A stretch of 64,000 bases of DNA from Prosopocoilus inquinatus (lineage: Eukaryota; Arthropoda; Insecta; Coleoptera; Lucanidae), in contig CM069877.1 in NCBI GenBank assembly GCA_036172665.1, forward strand, positions 22,593,001 through 22,657,000, in the 5' to 3' direction. How positions within the stretch are numbered: the stretch's first letter is position 1; every line of letters starts with the position of its first letter. Shown one piece after another: positions 11,161 through 24,285 of this stretch. The notes under the pieces are model-generated. The model did no database searches, was not told the origin of the DNA, and was given only the letters and a program-made list of their open reading frames with translations. Both the position numbers and the translations under genes were made by a program.

Positions 11161-12053
11161 GGAAATAGTTTTAAACAAAGCAACACGTATTAGCGTTGTT
11201 CCTGTGATGTACCTAATCGATCCTTACTCATCTATCATGTTATTTTATGTTTGGATGGACTCCAGTAACTCTGATGTGAGATACAAAGCTTTTGGACGCA
11301 GCAGAAGCTGGAAATAGTTTTGAACGAAACATCACGTATTAGCGTTGTTCCTGTGATGTATCTAATCGATCCTTACTCATCTATCATGTTATTTGGCGTC
11401 TCGATGGACTCCAGTAACTTTGATGTGAGATACGAAGTTCTTGGACGCAGCTGAAGCTAGAAATAGTTTTAAACGAAACAACACGCTTTAGCGTTGTTCC
11501 TGTGATGTATCTAATCGATCCTTACTTATCTATCAGGTTATTTGACGTTTCGATGGACTCCAGTAACTCTGATGTGAGATACCACGTTTTCGGACGCAGC
11601 AGAAGCTGGAAATAGTTTTAAATGAAAAAACACGCATTAGCGTTGTTCCTGTGATGTATCTAATCGATCCTTACTTAGCTACTATGTTATTTGACGTTTC
11701 GATGGACTCCAGTAACTCTAATTTGAGATACGAAATTTTCGAACGCAGCAGAAGATGGAAATAGTTTTAAATGAAACAACACGCATTAGCGTTGTTCCTG
11801 TGATGTATCTAATCGATCCTTACTTATCTATCATGTTATTTGACGTTTCGATGGACTCTGGTAACTCTGATGTGAGATACGAAGTTCTTGGGCGCAGCAG
11901 GAGCTGGAAATAGTTTTAAACAAAGCAACACTTATTAGCGTTGTTCCTGTGATGTATCTAATCGATCCTTACTCATCTATCATGTTATTTTACGTTTGGA
12001 TGGACTCCAGTAACTCTGATGTGAGATACAAAGTTTTTGGACGCAGCAGAAGC

Positions 12054-12061
12054 TATAAATA
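12054..12061 (+). promoter_or_regulatory. TATAAATA variant at monomer junction
   Basis: Where nearly all units read AGCTGGAAATAG, five read AGCTATAAATAG, creating a perfect TATA-box-like octamer. Positions are 12054, 19622, 23299, 27126 and 59266. All five sit in copies of one monomer (followed by GCTTTATTCC), so they share one origin. There is no independent sign of transcription. Confidence 0.25.
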
Positions 12062-12837
12062 GTTTTGAACGAAACAACACGTATTAGCTTTATTCCTGTG
12101 ATGTATCTAATCGATCCTTACTTAGCTACTATGTTATTTGACGTTTCGATGGACTCCAGTAACTCTGATGTGAGATACAAAGTTTTTGGACGCAGCAGAA
12201 GCTGGAAATAGTTTTGAACGAAACAACACGTATTAGCAGTGTTCCTGTGATGTATCTAATCGATCCTTACTTAGCTACTATGTTATTTGACGTTTCGATG
12301 GACTCTAGTAACTCTATGGTGAGATACGAAATTTTCGGACGCAGCAGAAGCTGGAAATAGTTTTAAACGAAACAACACGCATTAGCGTTGTTCCTGTGAT
12401 GTATCTAATCGATCCTTACTCATCTATCATGTTATTTGGCGTTTCGATGGACTCCAGTAACTTTGATGTGAGATACGAAGTTCTCGGACGCAGCTGTAGC
12501 TGGAAATAGTTTTAAATGAAACAACACGTATTAGCGTTGTTCCTGTGATGTATCTAATCGATCCTTACTCATCTATCATGTTATTTGACGTTTCGATGGA
12601 CTCTAGTAACTCTGATGTGAGATACGAAGTTCTTGGACGCAGCAGGAGCTGGAAATAGTTTTAAACGAAACAACACGTATTAGCGTTGTTCCTGTGATGT
12701 ATCTAATCGATCCTTACTCATCTATCATGTTATTTGGCGTTTCGATGGACCCCAGTAACTCTAATGTAAGATACGAAATTTTCGGACGCAGCAGAAGCTG
12801 GAAATAGTTTCAAACGAAACAACACGCATTAGCGTTG

Positions 12838-15800
12838 TTCCTGTGATGTATCTAATCGATCCTTACTCATCCATCATGTTATTTGGCGTTTCGATGGACT
12901 CCAGTAACTTTGATGTGAGATACGAAGTTTTTGGACGCAGCAGAAGCTGGAAATAGTTTTGAACGAAACAACACGTATTAGCGTTGTTCCTGTGATGTAT
13001 CTAATCGATCCTTACTTATCTATCAGGTTATTTGACGTTTCGATGGACTCCAGTAACTCTGATGTGAGATACGACGTTTTCGGACGCAGCAGAAGCTGGA
13101 AATAGTTTTAAACGAAACAACACGTATTAGCGTTGTTCCTGTGATGTATGTAATCGATCCTTACTAATCTATCATGTTATTTGACGTTTGGATGGACTTT
13201 GATGTGAGATACGAAGTTCTCGGACGCAGCTGTAGCTGGAAATAGTTTTAAATGAAACAACACGTATTAGCGTTGTTCCTGTGATGTATCTAATCGATCC
13301 TTACTCATCTATCATGTTATTTTACGTTTGGATGGACTCCAGTAACTCTGATGTGAGATACAAAGTTTTTGGACGCAGCAGAAGCTGGAAATAGTTTTGA
13401 ACGAAACAACACGTATTAGCAGTGTTCCTGTGATGTATCTAATCGATCCTTACTTAGCTACTATGTTATTTGACGTTTCGATGGACTCTAGTAACTCTAT
13501 GGTGAGATACGAAATTTTCGGACGCAGCAGAAGCTGGAAATAGTTTCAAACGAAACAACACGCATTAGCGTTGTTCCTGTGATGTATCTAATCGATCCTT
13601 ACTCATCTATCATGTTATTTGGCGTTTCGATGGACTCCAGTAACTTTGATGTGAGATACGAAGTTCTCGGACGCAGCTGAAGCTAGAAATAGTTTTAAAC
13701 GAAACAACACGCATTAGCGTTGTTCCTGTGCTGTATCTAATCGATCCTTACTTATCTATCAGGTTATTTGACGTTTCGATGGACTCCAGTAACTCTGATG
13801 TGAGATACGACGTTTTCGGACGCAGCAGAAGCTGGAAATAGTTTTAAACGAAACAACACGTATTAGCGTTATTCCTGTGATGTATGTAATCGATCCTTAC
13901 TCATCTATCATGTTATTTGACGTTTGGATGGACTCCAGTAACTCTGATGTGAGATACAAAGTTCTCGGACGCAGCAGAAGCTGGAAATAGTTTTAAATGA
14001 AAAAACACGCATTAGCGTTGTTCCTGTGATGTATCTAATCGATCCTTACTCATCTATCATGTTATTTGACGTTTCGATGGACTCTAGTAACTCTGATGTG
14101 ATACGAAGTTTTTGGGCGCAGCAGGAGCTGGAAATAGTTTTAAACGAAACAACACGTATTGGCGTTGTTCCTGTGATGTATGTAATCGATCCTTACTCAT
14201 CTATCATGTTATTTGACGTTTCGATGGACTCCAGTAACTCTAATTTGAGATACGAAATTTTCGGACGCAGCAGAAGATGGAAATAGTTTTAAATGAAACA
14301 ACACGCACTAGCGTTGTTCCTGTGATGTATCTAATCGATCCTTACTTATCTATCATGTTATTTGACGTTTCGATGGACTCTGGTAACTCTGATGTGAGAT
14401 ACGAAGTTCTTGGGCGCAGCAGGAGCTGGAAATAGTTTTAAACAAAGCAACACGTATTAGCGTTGTTCCTGTGATGTATCTAATCGATCCTTACTCATCT
14501 ATCATGTTATTTTACGTTTGGATGGACTCCAGTAACTCTGATGTGAGATACAGTTTTTGGACGCAGCAGAAGCTGGAAATAGTTTTGAACGAAACAACAC
14601 GTATTAGCAGTGTTCCTGTGATGTATCTAATCGATCCTTACTTAGCTACTATGTTATTTGACGTTTCGATGGACTCTAGTAACTCTATGGTGAGATACGA
14701 AATTTTCGGACGCAGCAGAAGCTGGAAATAGTTTTAAATGAAACAACACGTATTAGCGTTGTTCCTGTGATGTATCTAATCGATCCTTACTCATCTATTA
14801 TGTTATTTGACGTTTCGATGGACTCTAGTAACTCTGATGTGAGATACGAAGTTCTTGGACGCAGCAGGAGCTGGAAATAGTTTTAAACAAAGCAACACGT
14901 ATTAGCGTTGTTCCTGTGATGTACCTAATCGATCCTTACTCATCTATCATGTTATTTTATGTTTGGATGGACTCCAGTAACTCTGATGTGAGATACAAAG
15001 TTTTTGGACGCAGCAGAAGCTGGAAATAGTTTTGAACGAAACATCACGTATTAGCGTTGTTCCTGTGATGTATCTAATCGATCCTTACTTAGCTACTATG
15101 TTATTTGACGTTTCGATGGACTCCAGTAACTCTATGGTGAGATACGAAATTTTCGGACGCAGCAGAAGCTGGAAATAGTTTTAAACGAAACAACACGTAT
15201 TAGCGTTGTTCCTGTGATGTATCTAATCGATCCTTACTCATCTATCATGTTATTTGGCGTTTCGATGGACCCCAGTAACTCTAATGTAAGATACGAAATT
15301 TTCGGACGCAGCAGAAGCTGGAAATAGTTTCAAACGAAACAACACGCATTAGCGTTGTTCCTGTGATGTATCTAATCGATCCTTACTCATCTATCATGTT
15401 ATTTGGCGTTTCGATGGACTCCAGTAACTTTGATGTGAGATACGAAGTTTTTGGACGCAGCAGAAGCTGGAAATAGTTTTGAACGAAACAACACGTATTA
15501 GCGTTGTTCCTGTGATGTATCTAATCGATCCTTACTTATCTATCAGGTTATTTGACGTTTCGATGGACTCCAGTAACTCTGATGTGAGATACGACGTTTT
15601 CGGACGCAGCAGAAGCTGGAAATAGTTTTAAACGAAACAACACGTATTAGCGTTGTTCCTGTGATGTATCTAATCGATCCTTACTCATCTATCATGTTAT
15701 TTGGCGTTTCGATGGACCCCAGTAACTCTAATGTAAGATACGAAATTTTCGGACGCAGCAGAAGCTGGAAATAGTTTCAAACGAAACAACACGCATTAGC

Positions 15801-18800
15801 GTTGTTCCTGTGATGTATCTAATCGATCCTTACTCATCTATCATGTTATTTGGCGTTTCGATGGACTCCAGTAACTTTGATGTGAGATACGAAGTTTTTG
15901 GACGCAGCAGAAGCTGGAAATAGTTTTGAACGAAACAACACGTATTAGCGTTGTTCCTGTGATGTATCTAATCGATCCTTACTTATCTATCAGGTTATTT
16001 GACGTTTCGATGGACTCCAGTAACTCTGATGTGAGATACGACGTTTTCGGACGCAGCAGAAGCTGGAAATAGTTTTAAACGAAACAACACGTATTAGCGT
16101 TGTTCCTGTGATGTATGTAATCGATCCTTACTAATCTATCATGTTATTTGACGTTTGGATGGACTTTGATGTGAGATACGAAGTTCTCGGACGCAGCTGT
16201 AGCTGGAAATAGTTTTAAATGAAACAACACGTATTAGCGTTGTTCCTGTGATGTATCTAATCGATCCTTACTCATCTATCATGTTATTTTACGTTTGGAT
16301 GGACTCCAGTAACTCTGATGTGAGATACAAAGTTTTTGGACGCAGCAGAAGCTGGAAATAGTTTTGAACGAAACAACACGTATTAGCAGTGTTCCTGTGA
16401 TGTATCTAATCGATCCTTACTTAGCTACTATGTTATTTGACGTTTCGATGGACTCTAGTAACTCTATGGTGAGATACGAAATTTTCGGACGCAGCAGAAG
16501 CTGGAAATAGTTTCAAACGAAACAACACGCATTAGCGTTGTTCCTGTGATGTATCTAATCGATCCTTACTCATCTATCATGTTATTTGGCGTTTCGATGG
16601 ACTCCAGTAACTTTGATGTGAGATACGAAGTTCTCGGACGCAGCTGAAGCTAGAAATAGTTTTAAACGAAACAACACGCATTAGCGTTGTTCCTGTGCTG
16701 TATCTAATCGATCCTTACTTATCTATCAGGTTATTTGACGTTTCGATGGACTCCAGTAACTCTGATGTGAGATACGACGTTTTCGGACGCAGCAGAAGCT
16801 GGAAATAGTTTTAAACGAAACAACACGTATTAGCGTTATTCCTGTGATGTATGTAATCGATCCTTATTCATCTATAATGTTATTTGACGTTTCGATGGAC
16901 TCTAGTAACTCTGATGTGAGATACGAAGTTTTTGGGCGCAGCAGGAGCTGGAAATAGTTTTAAACAAAGCAACACGTATTAGCGTTGTTCCTGTGATGTA
17001 CCTAATCGATCCTTACTCATCTATCATGTTATTTTATGTTTGGATGGACTCCAGTAACTCTGATGTGAGATACAAAGTTTTTGGACGCAGCAGAAGCTGG
17101 AAATAGTTTTGAACGAAACATCACGTATTAGCGTTATTCCTGTGATGTATCTAATCGATCCTTACTTAGCTACTATGTTATTTGACGTTTCGATGGACTC
17201 CAGTAACTTTGATGTGAGATACGAAGTTCTCGGACGCAGCTGTAGCTGGAAATAGTTTTAAATGAAACAACACGTATTAGCGTTGTTCCTGTGATGTATC
17301 TAATCGATCCTTACTCATCTATCATGTTATTTGGCGTTTCGATGGACTCCAGTAACTTTGATGTGAGATACGAAGTTCTCGGACGCAGCAGAAGCTGGAA
17401 ATAGTTTCAAACGAAACAACACGCATTAGCGTTGTTCCTGTGATGTATCTAATCGATTCTTACTCATCTATCATGTTATTTGGCGTTTCGATGGACTCCA
17501 GTAACTTTGATGTGAGATACGAAGTTTTTGGACGCAGCAGAAGCTGGAAATAGTTTTGAACGAAACAACACGTATTAGCGTTGTTCCTGTGATGTATCTA
17601 ATCGATCCTTACTTAGCTACTATGTTATTTGACGTTTCGATGGACTCTAGTAACTCTATGGTGAGATACGAAATTTTCGGACGCAGCCGAAGCTGGAAAT
17701 AGTTTTAAACGAAACAACACGCATTAGCGTTGTTCCTGTGATGTATCTAATCGATCCTTACTCATCTATCATGTTATTTGGCGTTTCGATGGACTCCAGT
17801 AACTTTGATGTGAGATACGAAGTTCTCGGACGCAGCAGAAGCTGGAAATAGTTTCAAACGAAACAACACGCATTAGCGTTGTTCCTGTGATGTATCTAAT
17901 CGATTCTTACTCATCTATCATGTTATTTTACGTTTGGATGGACTCCAGTAACTCTGATGTGCGATACGATGTTTTTGGACGCAGCAGAAGCTGGAAATAG
18001 TTTTGAACGAAACAACACGTATTAGCAGTGTTCCTGTGATGTATCTAATCGATCCTTACTTAGCTACTATGTTATTTGACGTTTCGATGGACTCTAGTAA
18101 CTCTATGGTGAGATACGAAATTTTCGGACGCAGCCGAAGCTGGAAATAGTTTTAAACGAAACAACACGCATTAGCGTTGTTCCTGTGATGTATCTAATCG
18201 ATCCTTACTCATCTATCATGTTATTTGGCGTTTCGATGGACTCCAGTAACTTTGATGTGAGATACGAAGTTCTCGGACGCAGCAGAAGCTGGAAATAGTT
18301 TCAAACGAAACAACACGCATTAGCGTTGTTCCTGTGATGTATCTAATCGATTCTTACTCATCTATCATGTTATTTGGCGATTCGATGGACTCCAGTAACT
18401 TTGATGTGAGATACGAAGTTTTTGGACACAGCAGAAGCTGGAAATAGTTTTGAACGAAACAACACGTATTAGCGTTGTTCCTGTGATGTATCTAATCGAT
18501 CCTTACTTATCTATCAGGTTATTTGACGTTTCGATGGACTCCAGTAACTCTGATGTGAGATACGACGTTTTCGGACGCAGCAGAAGCTGGAAATAGTTTT
18601 AAATGAAACAACACGCATTAGCGTTTTTCCTGTGATGTATCTAATCGATCCTTACTCATCTATCATGTTATTTGACGTTTCGATGGACTCTGATGTGAGA
18701 TACGAAGTTTTTGGGCGCAGCAGGAGCTGGAAATAGTTTTAAACAAAGCAACACGTATTAGCGTTGTTCCTGTGATGTACCTAATCGATCCTTACTCATC

Positions 18801-20405
18801 TATCATGTTATTTTATGTTTGGATGGACTCCAGTAACTCTGATGTGAGATACAAAGCTTTTGGACGCAGCAGAAGCTGGAAATAGTTTTGAACGAAACAT
18901 CACGTATTAGCGTTGTTCCTGTGATGTATCTAATCGATCCTTACTCATCTATCATGTTATTTGGCGTCTCGATGGACTCCAGTAACTTTGATGTGAGATA
19001 CGAAGTTCTTGGACGCAGCTGAAGCTAGAAATAGTTTTAAACGAAACAACACGCTTTAGCGTTGTTCCTGTGATGTATCTAATCGATCCTTACTTATCTA
19101 TCAGGTTATTTGACGTTTCGATGGACTCCAGTAACTCTGATGTGAGATACCACGTTTTCGGACGCAGCAGAAGCTGGAAATAGTTTTAAATGAAAAAACA
19201 CGCATTAGCGTTGTTCCTGTGATGTATCTAATCGATCCTTACTTAGCTACTATGTTATTTGACGTTTCGATGGACTCCAGTAACTCTAATTTGAGATACG
19301 AAATTTTCGGACGCAGCAGAAGATGGAAATAGTTTTAAATGAAACAACACGCATTAGCGTTGTTCCTGTGATGTATCTAATCGATCCTTACTTATCTATC
19401 ATGTTATTTGACGTTTCGATGGACTCTGGTAACTCTGATGTGAGATACGAAGTTCTTGGGCGCAGCAGGAGCTGGAAATAGTTTTAAACAAAGCAACACG
19501 TATTAGCGTTGTTCCTGTGATGTATCTAATCGATCCTTACTCATCTATCATGTTATTTTACGTTTGGATGGACTCCAGTAACTCTGATGTGAGATACAAA
19601 GTTTTTGGACGCAGCAGAAGCTATAAATAGTTTTGAACGAAACAACACGTATTAGCTTTATTCCTGTGATGTATCTAATCGATCCTTACTTAGCTACTAT
19701 GTTATTTGACGTTTCGATGGACTCCAGTAACTCTGATGTGAGATACAAAGTTTTTGGACGCAGCAGAAGCTGGAAATAGTTTTGAACGAAACAACACGTA
19801 TTAGCAGTGTTCCTGTGATGTATCTAATCGATCCTTACTTAGCTACTATGTTATTTGACGTTTCGATGGACTCTAGTAACTCTATGGTGAGATACGAAAT
19901 TTTCGGACGCAGCAGAAGCTGGAAATAGTTTTAAACGAAACAACACGCATTAGCGTTGTTCCTGTGATGTATCTAATCGATCCTTACTCATCTATCATGT
20001 TATTTGGCGTTTCGATGGACTCCAGTAACTTTGATGTGAGATACGAAGTTCTCGGACGCAGCTGTAGCTGGAAATAGTTTTAAATGAAACAACACGTATT
20101 AGCGTTGTTCCTGTGATGTATCTAATCGATCCTTACTCATCTATCATGTTATTTGACGTTTCGATGGACTCTAGTAACTCTGATGTGAGATACGAAGTTC
20201 TTGGACGCAGCAGGAGCTGGAAATAGTTTTAAACGAAACAACACGTATTAGCGTTGTTCCTGTGATGTATCTAATCGATCCTTACTCATCTATCATGTTA
20301 TTTGGCGTTTCGATGGACCCCAGTAACTCTAATGTAAGATACGAAATTTTCGGACGCAGCAGAAGCTGGAAATAGTTTCAAACGAAACAACACGCATTAG
20401 CGTTG
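12838..20405 (+). repeat. Higher-order repeat S, copy 2 (7,568 bp)
   Basis: This is a head-to-tail neighbour of copy 1 with the same monomer order and no visible length change. Private or differing sites include CATCCATCATG near 12870, TTATTCATCTATAATG near 16866 and GGACACAGC near 18427. The last third (from about 17110) is also the parent or sibling of the 56.6-60.6 kb segment. Confidence 0.85.
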
Positions 20406-21660
20406 TTCCTGTGATGTATCTAATCGATCCTTACTCATCTATCATGTTATTTGGCGTTTCGATGGACTCCAGTAACTTTGATGTGAGATACGAAGTTTTT
20501 GGACGCATCAGAAGCTGGAAATAGTTTTGAACGAAACAACACGTATTAGCGTTGTTCCTGTGATGTATCTAATCGATCCTTACTTATCTATCAGGTTATT
20601 TGACGTTTCGATGGACTCCAGTAACTCTGATGTGAGATACGACGTTTTCGGACGCAGCAGAAGCTGGAAATAGTTTTAAACGAAACAACACGTATTAGCG
20701 TTGTTCCTGTGATGTATGTAATCGATCCTTACTAATCTATCATGTTATTTGACGTTTGGATGGACTTTGATGTGAGATACGAAGTTCTCGGACGCAGCTG
20801 TAGCTGGAAATAGTTTTAAATGAAACAACACGTATTAGCGTTGTTCCTGTGATGTATCTAATCGATCCTTACTCATCTATCATGTTATTTTACGTTTGGA
20901 TGGACTCCAGTAACTCTGATGTGAGATACAAAGTTTTTGGACGCAGCAGAAGCTGGAAATAGTTTTGAACGAAACAACACGTATTAGCAGTGTTCCTGTG
21001 ATGTATCTAATCGATCCTTACTTAGCTACTATGTTATTTGACGTTTCGATGGACTCTAGTAACTCTATGGTGAGATACGAAATTTTCGGACGCAGCAGAA
21101 GCTGGAAATAGTTTCAAACGAAACAACACGCATTAGCGTTGTTCCTGTGATGTATCTAATCGATCCTTACTCATCTATCATGTTATTTGGCGTTTCGATG
21201 GACTCCAGTAACTTTGATGTGAGATACGAAGTTCTCGGACGCAGCTGAAGCTAGAAATAGTTTTAAACGAAACAACACGCATTACCGTTGTTCCTGTGCT
21301 GTATCTAATCGATCCTTACTTATCTATCAGGTTATTTGACGTTTCGATGGACTCCAGTAACTCTGATGTGAGATACGACGTTTTCGGACGCAGCAGAAGC
21401 TGGAAATAGTTTTAAACGAAACAACACGTATTAGCGTTATTCCTGTGATGTATGTAATCGATCCTTACTCATCTATCATGTTATTTGACGTTTGGATGGA
21501 CTCCAGTAACTCTGATGTGAGATACAAAGTTCTCGGACGCAGCAGAAGCTGGAAATAGTTTTAAATGAAAAAACACGCATTAGCGTTGTTCCTGTGATGT
21601 ATCTAATCGATCCTTACTCATCTATCATGTTATTTGACGTTTCGATGGACTCTAGTAACT
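20406..21660 (+). repeat. Partial third copy of repeat S
   Basis: Correspondence at 7,568 bp continues through the 140-bp unit at 20666 and ends near 21660. There copy 2 has GATGTGATACGAAG and this copy has GATGTGAGATACAAAG. Private changes are GGACGCATCAG near 20510 and CATTACCGTTG near 21283. Confidence 0.8.
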
Positions 21661-21699
21661 CTGATGTGAGATACAAAGTTTTTGGACGCAGCAGAAGCT

Positions 21700-21810
21700 G
21701 GAAATAGTTTTAAACGAAACAACACGTATTAGCGTTGTTCCTGTGATGTATCTAATCGATCCTTACTCATCTATCATGTTATTTTACGTTTGGATGGACT
21801 CCAGTAACTC
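21700..21810 (+). repeat. 111-bp monomer class (38-bp deletion), six copies
   Basis: CTCTGA is joined directly to AATAG, removing the last 38 bp of the unit, including the GGACGCAGCAG landmark. Starts are 21700, 26271, 29204, 33176, 45028 and 61195; the last has CCATTAAC for CCAGTAAC. A length of 111 is also divisible by three, which explains the 70-74-codon open frames here. The class is absent before 21.7 kb, so within this window it is a younger marker. Confidence 0.9.
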
Positions 21811-22646
21811 TGAAATAGTTTTAAATGAAACAACACGTATTAGCGTTGTTCCTGTGATGTATCTAATCGATCCTTACTCATCTATCATGTTATTTGACGT
21901 TTCGATGGACTCTAGTAACTCTGATGTGAGATACGAAGTTCTTGGACGCAGCAGGAGCTGGAAATAGTTTTAAACGAAACAACACGTATTAGCGTTGTTC
22001 CTGTGATGTATCTAATCGATCCTTACTCATCTATCATGTTATTTGGCGTTTCGATGGACCCCAGTAACTCTAATGTAAGATACGAAATTTTCGGACGCAG
22101 CAGAAGCTGGAAATAGTTTCAAACGAAACAACACGCATTAGCGTTGTTCCTGTGATGTATCTAATCGATCCTTACTCATCTATCATGTTATTTGGCGTTT
22201 CGATGGACTCCAGTAACTTTGATGTGAGATACGAAGTTCTCAGACGCACCTGAAGCTAGAAATAGTTTTAAACGAAACAACACGCATTAGCGTTGTTCCT
22301 GTGCTGTATCTAATCGATCCTTATTTATCTATCAGGTTATTTGACGTTTCGATGGACTCCAGTAACTCTGATGTGAGATACGACGTTTTCGGACGCAGCA
22401 GAAGCTGGAAATAGTTTTAAACGAAACAACACGTATTAGCGTTGTTCCTGTGATGTATGTAATCGATCCTTACTCATCTATCATGTTATTTGACGTTTGG
22501 ATGGACTCCAGTAACTCTGATGTGAGATACAAAGTTCTCGGACGCAGCAGAAGCTGGAAATAGTTTTAAATGAAACAACACGCATTAGCGTTGTTCCTGT
22601 GATGTATCTAATCGATCCTTACTCATCTATCATGTTATTTGACGTT

Positions 22647-24167
22647 TCGATGGACTCCAGTAACTTTGATGTGAGATACGAAGTTCTTGGACGCAGCTGA
22701 AGCTAGAAATAGTTTTAAACGAAACAACACGCTTTAGCGTTGTTCCTGTGATGTATCTAATCGATCCTTACTTATCTATCAGGTTATTTGACGTTTCGAT
22801 GGACTCCAGTAACTCTGATGTGAGATACCACGTTTTCGGACGCAGCAGAAGCTGGAAATAGTTTTAAATGAAAAACACGCATTAGCGTTGTTCCTGTGAT
22901 GTATCTAATCGATCCTTACTTAGCTACTATGTTATTTGACGTTTCGATGGACTCCAGTAACTCTAATTTGAGATACGAAATTTTCGGACGCAGCAGAAGA
23001 TGGAAATAGTTTTAAATGAAACAACACGCATTAGCGTTGTTCCTGTGATGTATCTAATCGATCCTTACTTATCTATCATGTTATTTGACGTTTCGATGGA
23101 CTCTGGTAACTCTGATGTGAGATACGAAGTTCTTGGGCGCAGCAGGAGCTGGAAATAGTTTTAAACAAAGCAACACGTATTAGCGTTGTTCCTGTGATGT
23201 ATCTAATCGATCCTTACTCATCTATCATGTTATTTTACGTTTGGATGGACTCCAGTAACTCTGATGTGAGATACAAAGTTTTTGGACGCAGCAGAAGCTA
23301 TAAATAGTTTTGAACGAAACAACACGTATTAGCTTTATTCCTGTGATGTATCTAATCGATCCTTACTTAGCTACTATGTTATTTGACGTTTCGATGGACT
23401 CCAGTAACTCTGATGTGAGATACAAAGTTTTTGGACGCAGCAGAAGCTGGAAATAGTTTTGAACGAAACAACACGTATTAGCAGTGTTCCTGTGATGTAT
23501 CTAATCGATCCTTACTTAGCTACTATGTTATTTGACGTTTCGATGGACTCTAGTAACTCTATGGTGAGATACGAAATTTTCGGACGCAGCAGAAGCTGGA
23601 AATAGTTTTAAACGAAACAACACGCATTAGCGTTGTTCCTGTGATGTATCTAATCGATCCTTACTCATCTATCATGTTATTTGGCGTTTCGATGGACTCC
23701 AGTAACTTTGATGTGAGATACGAAGTTCTCGGACGCAGCTGTAGCTGGAAATAGTTTTAAATGAAACAACACGTATTAGCGTTGTTCCTGTGATGTATCT
23801 AATCGATCCTTACTCATCTATCATGTTATTTGACGTTTCGATGGACTCTAGTAACTCTGATGTGAGATACGAAGTTCTTGGACGCAGCAGGAGCTGGAAA
23901 TAGTTTTAAACGAAACAACACGTATTAGCGTTGTTCCTGTGATGTATCTAATCGATCCTTACTCATCTATCATGTTATTTGGCGTTTCGATGGACCCCAG
24001 TAACTCTAATGTAAGATACGAAATTTTCGGACGCAGCAGAAGCTGGAAATAGTTTCAAACGAAACAACACGCATTAGCGTTGTTCCTGTGATGTATCTAA
24101 TCGATCCTTACTCATCTATCATGTTATTTGGCGTTTCGATGGACTCCAGTAACTTTGATGTGAGATA
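22647..24167 (+). repeat. Copy of 18970-20490 (spacing about 3,677 bp)
   Basis: ACGCTTTAGC (19051 and 22729) and AGCTATAAAT (19619 and 23296) keep the same order. The spacing falls from 3,678 to 3,677 because the monomer at 22854-23001 has lost one A in its A-run (148 bp). Homology ends near 24170, where this copy changes to the TTCTCGG and CTGTAGCTGG type. Confidence 0.75.
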
Positions 24168-24285
24168 CGAAGTTCTCGGACGCAGCTGTAGCTGGAAATA
24201 GTTTTAAATGAAACAACACGTATTAGCGTTGTTCCTGTGATGTATCTAATCGATCCTTACTCATCTATCATGTTATTTTACGTTT

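Larger units (their letters stand above)
5270..12837 (+). repeat. Higher-order repeat S, copy 1 (7,568 bp)
   Basis: Landmarks recur at exactly 7,568 bp: 140-bp units (5530 and 13098; 8497 and 16065; 13098 and 20666), 147-bp units (6415 and 13983; 6860 and 14428), the TATAAATAG variant (12051 and 19619) and the GTGCGATACGATG unit (about 10390 and 17959). The left edge is near 5270-5300, where the preceding unit stops matching. At least ten single-base differences from copy 2 are visible, for example T at 6046, A at 6191 and A at 6263. Inside it, about 5270-6320 is repeated at about 8237-9287 (spacing 2,967 bp). Confidence 0.85.
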
